Below are positions 58,206 to 64,000 of a DNA stretch of 64,000 nt, one piece after another; the stretch's first letter is position 1, and the number at the start of each line of letters is the position of its first letter. Location: positions 2,475,001 through 2,539,000 of the forward strand of contig NZ_CP015625.1 in the NCBI RefSeq assembly GCF_002007565.1. The letters run 5' to 3'. The position numbers and the translations under genes were made by a program. The stretch comes from Ditibartonella choladocola. GTDB taxonomy: Bacteria > Pseudomonadota > Alphaproteobacteria > Rhizobiales > Rhizobiaceae. The notes under the pieces were generated by a model that saw nothing but the letters and a program-made list of their open reading frames with translations, searched no databases and was not told where the DNA came from.

Positions 58206-59015
58206 ATGAAAAAATTGAAACTGTCCGCTTTCTTTCTTTTAGGTGCTGTTGTTTTGGCGGGGTGCAGCACGACCAATAGTGTGCTTGATCCTGAAGACGT
58301 TGCTCAAGGTTCGCACGAGAATATCTCCTCGCTTACAGCCGTTATTAAAGCCAATCCCCGTGACCCTGAAGGCTACAATGTACGCGGCTCGGCTTATGGA
58401 CGTGCCGGACGCAGCAAGGAAGCGATTGCCGATTTTACGTCCGCTATAGCGCTCGACCCCAATTTCTATAAAGCCTATGCCAATCGGGCTTTGATTTATC
58501 GTAATACAGGAAATATGTCGGCAGCTATTGCCGATTACAATCGCGCTTTGGCGATCAACCCGAATTATGATGTTGCATTGATCGGACGCGGCAATGTTTA
58601 TCGTTTAAGTGGCAAGCTTGATCTGGCCTATAACGATTTCAATAGTGCTATTCAGGCTGGTACAACCGACGGGCGTGCGTGGCACAACCGTGCACTTATC
58701 GAACAGGCACGTGGTGACCAACAACAGGCTATCGCCGATTTCGGTGCAGCCATGTCGCGCCAACCCAATGCGCCTGCCCCTTATAATGGCCGTGGTCTTT
58801 CTTATGCTGCACTTGGCGATTGGGACAATGCGTTCGACGACTTTAATGCGGCTATCCGTCTTGACAGCAACATTGCCGAAAGCTGGTCAAATCAGGCAAT
58901 GGTTTATGAACACCGTGGTGACAAGAAGAAAGCTTATGCTTCCTATACAAAGGCTGTCAGTATTGATCCGGGTTTCAAACCGGCAAAAGAAGGCCAAAGC
59001 CGTACCCGCGGCTAA
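58206..59015 (+). CDS. TPR-repeat lipoprotein (NlpI-like)
   Basis: 269 residues. A lipoprotein signal (KKLKLSAFFLLGAVVLAGC, Cys about 19) is followed by about six tetratricopeptide repeats, visible as recurring NRALIYRNTGNMSAAIADYNRAL-type units. It is probably an outer-membrane-anchored scaffold in envelope or peptidoglycan processes; no partner is evident. I start at ATG 58206, because the upstream in-frame extension from 58110 crosses the rpsU terminator. Confidence 0.86.
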   Translation: MKKLKLSAFFLLGAVVLAGCSTTNSVLDPEDVAQGSHENISSLTAVIKANPRDPEGYNVRGSAYGRAGRSKEAIADFTSAIALDPNFYKAYANRALIYRNTGNMSAAIADYNRALAINPNYDVALIGRGNVYRLSGKLDLAYNDFNSAIQAGTTDGRAWHNRALIEQARGDQQQAIADFGAAMSRQPNAPAPYNGRGLSYAALGDWDNAFDDFNAAIRLDSNIAESWSNQAMVYEHRGDKKKAYASYTKAVSIDPGFKPAKEGQSRTRG

Positions 59016-59079
59016 TCACCGCCCGCTTACCATATCAAACAGGTCTGTCGTTACATAAAATCGCAGGTGTTAAAAATCC

Positions 59080-59113
59080 AAAAGCCCGAACAGGATTTGT
59101 TGCGGGCTTTTGT
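59080..59113 (+). terminator. Terminator after the TPR lipoprotein
   Basis: AAAAGCCCG (59080-59088) pairs with CGGGCTTTT (59103-59111) around a 14-base loop. Confidence 0.88.
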
Positions 59114-59191
59114 TTATATTTGTAACCAAAATCTTCGCTTTTTGAACGATGCCGCCCGTTTTACAAGCGGCATCAACAAAACGGAGTTTTC

Positions 59192-60280
59192 CTACATTCT
59201 GAACCGGAAAATCGCTGCAAGCGATTGGTGATTGGGAATATCGCTCTTGCGAACGGCAAGCACATGGCCGCCATTGGCAAGAACACGGCTTGCAATCTCG
59301 TCGACCACATTATAGGTATCCGGCCCCTCTTTACCGAAACTGACAGCTCCTGTTGTTTCATCAACAGTCCCGTGAACCATTTCGTCCATATCGGCAAGCA
59401 ATGTATCAATCTGGCCGATGGTAGCCGCACGCGCTGCAAGCGCAATATCTGTTGTGGTACGCCCTTCGGCTGTCAGATGCTCGAACCGTGAACGGATATC
59501 GGCAACCTGGCGCTCGTAAAAACGGTCAAGAACGGGGCGCGCAAGATCACCGATTTCTGTCGGGTTTGCCCGATCAAGTCCTGCATTGACAATTTCGCCG
59601 ATAAGGTTGTTGCCACTATAAACCGAACGGAACGCATTAATCATTGCTTCATTTCCGCCAATAATCAAAGGAACATCCGGCCTCGTCAGATAACGACGCA
59701 AAGCTGAATCAATCAGACGGCAATATTGTGTCAACCGCACCGAACTATTGGAACTGATTCTCTCGTTACTGGTTCCGACAGCGCTGTTGATGTCCTTGGG
59801 CATATCCGGCACTTTGACTTCAAATGGCTCGATATCACTTGCAATTTCGATAAGTCGGACTTTTGATTCTGCAATAACCACCACGTGAGCCGTATGGGCA
59901 AATGTAATCGAACGCAGAAGCGGACTAAGCATAAACCGGTCTGCAACTTCAACAAACGATTTCAAACGGTTTGCAAGACGGAATGTCCAGATACGATCAG
60001 GGGTGGCAAGAACCGCGAGACTGCGTGCCTGTTTCAACCAGAAATCTTCATAATCGGAAAGGCCGGTCAACAGTGATTCCAAACTTGCCAAACGTCGCTT
60101 GTCCGTCAAAGATTGGGATTGTGCCAATGCTTCCTTTACCTGATTGGCATACTCAATTTTACTGGCACCAATTTCGGATGTAATAGGTGTTGTCGGCAAG
60201 TATATTGATACACATGCATCCGCCCTCACCGCTCGTAATTTGTTAAAATCCGTCATTGATGGAATATCGACATGCTGCAT
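59192..60280 (-). CDS. Bacterial archaeo-eukaryotic release factor-like (baeRF) protein
   Basis: 362 residues. ACVSIYLPTTPITSEIG near the N-terminus and RLIEIASDIEPFEV in the middle match the eRF1-like baeRF proteins proposed to act in ribosome rescue or translation quality control. No GGQ peptide-release motif is seen; the nearest is IIGGNEAM (about residue 206), so hydrolysis of peptidyl-tRNA is doubtful. The C-terminal SRVLANGGHVLAVRKSDIPN resembles the third eRF1 domain. Family assignment is from memory. Stands alone; GGAAAGGG precedes ATG 60280. Confidence 0.65.
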   Translation of the reverse strand: MQHVDIPSMTDFNKLRAVRADACVSIYLPTTPITSEIGASKIEYANQVKEALAQSQSLTDKRRLASLESLLTGLSDYEDFWLKQARSLAVLATPDRIWTFRLANRLKSFVEVADRFMLSPLLRSITFAHTAHVVVIAESKVRLIEIASDIEPFEVKVPDMPKDINSAVGTSNERISSNSSVRLTQYCRLIDSALRRYLTRPDVPLIIGGNEAMINAFRSVYSGNNLIGEIVNAGLDRANPTEIGDLARPVLDRFYERQVADIRSRFEHLTAEGRTTTDIALAARAATIGQIDTLLADMDEMVHGTVDETTGAVSFGKEGPDTYNVVDEIASRVLANGGHVLAVRKSDIPNHQSLAAIFRFRM

Positions 60281-60655
60281 TGAGAAATCCCTTTCCTCTC
60301 TTGTTTATTCAATATTGATATGGGCATTCAATATGTCCAAAAACAAGACAAATCGGATTTAATTTTTCTATCATGCAAAAATATAGTTAAAAAGCCGCAC
60401 CAATAACGCTTATTTCAAAAATGATAATGATTGGAAAAATAAAGCTTCTATTTTTTAACGATATTGTCGGGGCTGTCCAATCTGCCTGATAGCCTCTCTT
60501 CAGGTTGCCCTGTGCATGAAGAAGTGTTCTCTACCGTTAAATAACCGGTGAGGCACAGTTCCAATCAACCTTCTTGTTCTTGGTAGAAGCCCTATTCTTG
60601 GTGCACGCCTTTCAGCTTTATTCCTCAACCAAGCCTTAAAAACAGGCTGCAAAGC
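60281..60655. other. Gap between the baeRF-like gene and gshA
   Basis: Nothing beyond the gshA terminator at its right end and presumed promoter of the baeRF-like gene. Confidence 0.45.
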
Positions 60656-60657
60656 CT
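60638..60657 (-). terminator. Compact terminator overlapping the gshA stop
   Basis: On the minus strand AGGCT-TTGC-AGCCT is followed by a G and five T. The five-base stem starts within the TAG stop codon of gshA. Confidence 0.6.
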
Positions 60658-62029
60658 AATAGGCATATTCCAGAAACACCGGATCGACAGAACCACCCCA
60701 TACCGAATGGAATTTTGACAACAGACGTTCCGAATCACATTTTCCTGACAGCACAACCTCGAAAAGCGGATCAAGAAAACGCGTTTCATCATCGCCTTCG
60801 GCATTCAGCTTCTTCCGGTTGGCAAGGCCTTTGCGGGAAATATCCAGAGCCTGACGGGCAAGTTCGAGAATGGTGGCATTGCGGAATGGTGTTTTCAAAC
60901 CTTTGACCGGTACATGGTTACGCATATCGAGAACTTCTTCAAAGCCCCAGTCTTTTGTCATTGCAAAAGCGTCTTCAAGTGCTTCCTCATCATAGAGCAA
61001 ACCGACCCAGAAAGCTGGCAATGCGCAAATACGCCGCCACGGGCCGCCATCGGCACCACGCATTTCCAGAAAACGTTTGAGTCTTACTTCCGGAAATAAT
61101 GTTGAAAGGTGATTGACCCAATCACCCATATTCGCACGATAATCGTCGATTTTGCCTTTCAAAGCACCATCCATAAATTGGCGGAATGTTATATTGGTGC
61201 AATCATGGTAGTGCCCGTCGCGGACAATAAAATACATTGGCACATCCAATGCCCATGCGGCATAATCGGCAAAACCGAAATTTTCATTGAATACAAAGGG
61301 CAGAACACCTGAACGCCGGTTATCGGTGTCGCGCCATATTTCCGAACGCCATGACATAAAACCGTTCGGTTTTTCTTCAGTGAAAGGTGATGTTGCAAAA
61401 AGCGCAGTGGCAATTGATTGCAATTTCATCGAAACCTGCATTTTCCGGCGCATATCGGTTTCCGATGAAAAATCGAGATTAACCTGAATTGTACAGGTCC
61501 GATACATCATATCAAGACCATGCCGCCCGACTTTTGGCATATATTCTGTCATGATATGGTAGCGGGATTTCGGCATTTGCGGTGTTTCATCAAGCTTCCA
61601 TTTGGGGCTTCCGCCAAGGCCTAAAAAACCGATGCCGAGAGGCGCGGCAATTTCCTTGACCTGTGCAAGATGGGCGTTCACTTCGCGGCAAGTCTGATGA
61701 ATTGTTTTAAGTGGAGCGCCCGAAAGTTCAAATTGTCCACCCGGTTCGAGTGAAATTGCGCCCGCTCCTGTCGGCTCAAGCAAACCGATAATTTTTCCTT
61801 CATCCAGTATCGGCTCCCAGCCAAGCATGGCTTGCATACCTTCAAGCAATGCGCGGATACTTTTTTTCCCTTCATAAGGGACAGGGCGGTTACCTTCGAC
61901 AAAAAACGGAAATTTTTCATGTTCTGTACCGATACGCCATTTATCGGGAGTTTTCGAGCCGCCAGCGAGATAGTTTACCAGACCGTCAAAACCGTTGATT
62001 GTTGTTTCATCTTCAATATCGCGCGCCAT
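60656..62029 (-). CDS. gshA: Glutamate-cysteine ligase, plant/alphaproteobacterial type
   Basis: First step of glutathione synthesis: ATP-dependent joining of glutamate and cysteine. 457 residues. WRIGTEHEKFPFF near the N-terminus, GGQFELSGAPLKTIHQTC and MYRTCTIQVNLDFSSETDMRRKM are features of the plant-like class 3 enzymes, as is the late block FLEMRGADGGPWRRICALPAFWVGLLYD. It follows rsmE by 88 bases and is probably co-transcribed. Confidence 0.94.
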   Translation of the reverse strand: MARDIEDETTINGFDGLVNYLAGGSKTPDKWRIGTEHEKFPFFVEGNRPVPYEGKKSIRALLEGMQAMLGWEPILDEGKIIGLLEPTGAGAISLEPGGQFELSGAPLKTIHQTCREVNAHLAQVKEIAAPLGIGFLGLGGSPKWKLDETPQMPKSRYHIMTEYMPKVGRHGLDMMYRTCTIQVNLDFSSETDMRRKMQVSMKLQSIATALFATSPFTEEKPNGFMSWRSEIWRDTDNRRSGVLPFVFNENFGFADYAAWALDVPMYFIVRDGHYHDCTNITFRQFMDGALKGKIDDYRANMGDWVNHLSTLFPEVRLKRFLEMRGADGGPWRRICALPAFWVGLLYDEEALEDAFAMTKDWGFEEVLDMRNHVPVKGLKTPFRNATILELARQALDISRKGLANRKKLNAEGDDETRFLDPLFEVVLSGKCDSERLLSKFHSVWGGSVDPVFLEYAY

Positions 62030-62117
62030 AACTCACAATTTCCAATTTGTCTTGATTTGTTTCATCATTGAACTGTTTTCATTGCTCTTTCAAGTACCGC
62101 CGGCCTCACATTCTGCT

Positions 62118-62864
62118 TTACCCGTCATCTCGCCAATCCCCCAAAGTCGCTTCAATAACGGCAAGCGCGGCGACAGCCGCAGTATCTGCCCGCAAAATTC
62201 TGGGGCCTAGAGGAATTGGATGAACAAACGGAAATTGCCTGAGTTCGGAACGCTCCTTGTCGCTGAAGCCACCTTCGGGACCGATAAGAACTCCAAGTGG
62301 AGCCGGTGTCATTTTTTTCAAGATTTCCAATGGATTTTGCGTATCAGCGGCTTCATCACAAAAGATAAGATGACGTTCCGGCTGCCAGTTTGCCAAAAGT
62401 TCTGCAAGCGAAACCGGAGATCGGCAGGAACTGATCGATAAAACCCCGCATTGCTCCGAAGCCTCGATAATATTGGCGCGCATACGCTCTTCATTCAACC
62501 TCGTTGCTTGAGTAAAATGTGTGATAACCGGTTGCAAAACCGATGCTCCCATTTCAACCGCTTTTTGCACCATATAATCCAATCGGGCGTGTTTGAGCGG
62601 GGCGAAACAATAAACAAGATCGGAAGCGGGGGGTTGCTCTCTTTCTTTGGCGACAAGTTCCACAACAACAGATTTTTTCTTCACTTCGGCAATTTTTGCA
62701 CGCCATTCGCCATCTTTGCCATTAAAAAGCAGAAGTTCATTGCCCTCCCTCATCCGCAAGACATTTTTAAGATAATGTGATTGATTTTCGTCAAGATCGA
62801 ATTTTTCGTGAAATGACAAAGGTTCATGAACGAAAAGTCGTTGCAATTTATAATTGGCGCGCAT
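62118..62864 (-). CDS. rsmE: 16S rRNA m3U1498 methyltransferase
   Basis: SPOUT-class methyltransferase methylating U1498 in helix 44. An N-terminal PUA-like domain (LQRLFVHEPLSF, HYLKNVLRMREG) is followed by the knotted SAM domain with LIGPEGGFSDKERSEL and LGPRILRADTAAVAAL. I use ATG 62864 (248 residues); a TTG six codons upstream has less family support. Upstream of gshA, an order also known in other Rhizobiales. Confidence 0.93.
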   Translation of the reverse strand: MRANYKLQRLFVHEPLSFHEKFDLDENQSHYLKNVLRMREGNELLLFNGKDGEWRAKIAEVKKKSVVVELVAKEREQPPASDLVYCFAPLKHARLDYMVQKAVEMGASVLQPVITHFTQATRLNEERMRANIIEASEQCGVLSISSCRSPVSLAELLANWQPERHLIFCDEAADTQNPLEILKKMTPAPLGVLIGPEGGFSDKERSELRQFPFVHPIPLGPRILRADTAAVAALAVIEATLGDWRDDG

Positions 62865-63241
62865 TGCTTGAATCTTTCTCAAAAATGCTTTCGTGTTTTT
62901 TTAAATTCGGAACGACAATATCCGAATTGGCAAAGGTTTTGAACTTATTTGATTCCGCGCAAGGTTCGGATATTTTCATGCGTCTTGAAAGTTGTTTTCC
63001 AAAATTCAAGGCCAAGAATACCGTGTGCCTATCAACATTCGTAGTCACTTTTTACAGAAAGGTGACAAGTTTTACATAAAGGTGACTAGAAACTTTCTAA
63101 AAATAAAACTAAATATGAGAAGAAACTACCTTCTCTCAACGCTGTCAAATTGGTGATCTCGTAGGAAAGCAGCTTTATAGTGTTATTCCGGACAAAGGAG
63201 AACTCTCTTTTTGCCCGCTTATTGTGCTTATTTGAAAATAT
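62865..63241. other. Divergent gap with repeated GGTGAC elements
   Basis: Between rsmE and the FUSC-family gene. The notable content is the 20-bp duplication with inverted arm at 63045-63089. A short frame at 62777-63079 is a shadow. Confidence 0.45.
63045..63089. promoter_or_regulatory. Candidate operator upstream of the FUSC-family gene
   Basis: TTTTACAGAAAGGTGACAAG (63050-63069) is repeated with two changes at 63070-63089. GTCACTTTT (63045-63053) is the near inverse of AAAGGTGAC, so the block has both direct and inverted symmetry, as expected of a regulator-binding site. It is 150 bases before the transporter start. The cognate regulator is not in the window. Confidence 0.4.
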
Positions 63242-64000
63242 ATGACTGTTAGCGTAAAACAACCGACTGTATGGGATGTCGTATTCTCGTTAAAAACTAT
63301 CGCAGCCGCGGCTTTGGCTCTCTATATCGCCTTTTTGTGTGATCTTCCCAACCCCTATTGGACAATTACAGCCGTATATATTGTTGCCCACCCGCTATCG
63401 GGTGCTTTGACATCAAAAGCGTTCTACCGGCTTCTCGGCACTGCAATCGGCGGTATGGCAACAGTCATTATGTTACCGCAGCTTATTCCTTCGCCGGAAC
63501 TCACAACTTTGGGGCTTGCCCTCTGGCTTGGCGGTTGTTTGTTTATCAGCGTATTGGATCGCAGCCCGCGCGCTTATGTTTCCATGCTTGCCGGCTATAG
63601 TGTCTGCATTATCGGTTTTATGATTGTTGACACACCGGAAACTGTTTTTGATTATTCGGCAAGTCGTGTTGAAGAAATCAGTGTCGGCATTATTTCTGCC
63701 GCACTCGTCGGCCGCCTTGTTTTTCCCCGCCATGCCGGACCGGTTCTTGCCGATCGTATTGATAAATGGCTGAAAAACAGCGCCGACCTTGCAATTATGT
63801 ATATTAAAGGGCAAGGCAAAAGCGAAGACGCATTGCAAAAGCGCCAACATCTGGCGATTGATGCTGTTGATTTGCGCGCTTTTACCACCCATGTCACTTA
63901 CGACTCGTCGACATTGCCATCGACAGTGAATGCAATGCGTGTGTTACAAAGCCGCATGGTCTCGTTGCTGCCAATGGTGGCAAGCTGTAACGATCTCATC
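63242..64000 (+). CDS. FUSC-family (AaeB-like) transporter, cut by window end
   Basis: 253 codons are visible and the frame stays open to the edge. N-terminal membrane region of about six spans (SLKTIAAAALALYIAFLCDL, PYWTITAVYIVAHPLSGA, then VGIISAALVGRLVFPRHAGP) is typical of the fusaric acid/aromatic acid efflux family, whose full proteins are about 650-700 residues. No strong ribosome site precedes ATG 63242. Partners such as an AaeA-like adaptor would lie outside the window. Confidence 0.82.
   Translation, partial: MTVSVKQPTVWDVVFSLKTIAAAALALYIAFLCDLPNPYWTITAVYIVAHPLSGALTSKAFYRLLGTAIGGMATVIMLPQLIPSPELTTLGLALWLGGCLFISVLDRSPRAYVSMLAGYSVCIIGFMIVDTPETVFDYSASRVEEISVGIISAALVGRLVFPRHAGPVLADRIDKWLKNSADLAIMYIKGQGKSEDALQKRQHLAIDAVDLRAFTTHVTYDSSTLPSTVNAMRVLQSRMVSLLPMVASCNDLI

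Overview
This window looks like the chromosome of an alphaproteobacterium of the order Rhizobiales, near the Bartonella/Brucella branch. G+C is moderate (about mid-40s percent, judged by eye). The evidence is the gene content: plant-type gshA beside rsmE, separate pntAA-pntAB-pntB, a thioredoxin/TPR-LON-Trm112 trio, type III ornithine decarboxylase, and the alphaproteobacterial form of Fpr. I recognised no tRNA, rRNA, insertion sequence, prophage or CRISPR array. The placement is inference; no search was run.

Layout. 0.4-3.6 kb: zinc uptake (znuA divergent from znuC-znuB-zur, with a Zur-box-like palindrome between). 3.7-7.6 kb: EmrA/EmrB efflux pair, then an iron-type alcohol dehydrogenase homologue that has lost its metal ligands. 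8.1-9.8 kb: ornithine decarboxylase behind a long structured leader resembling the speF RNA motif. 10-18.6 kb: LysR regulator, DUF533 protein, eda, fpr, a phosphohexomutase with an ABM-domain gene, an NCS2 purine permease and a CueR-type regulator. 18.8-23.6 kb: L-lactate dehydrogenase, then an Lrp regulator divergent from alr-dadA. 24.1-28.6 kb: gcvT-gcvH-gcvP behind a tandem glycine riboswitch. 28.8-34.9 kb: crcB, prolyl-tRNA editing protein, thioredoxin/TPR, LON domain, Trm112, leuB and asd, the last preceded by a compact GC-rich folded leader. 35.6-39.0 kb: a small membrane protein, metQ-metN-metI and a lipoprotein.

39.2-46.9 kb: a structured intergenic element, tex, an Old Yellow Enzyme, a creatininase-CobW-WD40 cluster (probably zinc-related) and a MarR regulator. 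47.2-54.1 kb: LacI regulator, class-I glutamine amidotransferase, transhydrogenase pntAA-pntAB-pntB and NnrS. 54.8-64 kb: a SAF-domain oxidoreductase, MaoC hydratase, rpsU, a TPR lipoprotein, a baeRF-like protein, gshA, rsmE and a FUSC-family transporter cut by the window end.

Themes. The window is mostly core metabolism: zinc supply, amino-acid catabolism and synthesis (alanine, glycine, ornithine, leucine, aspartate family, methionine uptake), redox cofactors (NADPH, glutathione) and efflux. The unusual material is in RNA leaders and gaps. Three folded RNA regions stand out (upstream of the decarboxylase, upstream of asd, and at 39.24 kb). The gaps carry many short tandem direct duplications, commonly of 17-21 bp units, plus one 8-bp unit repeated 16 times.
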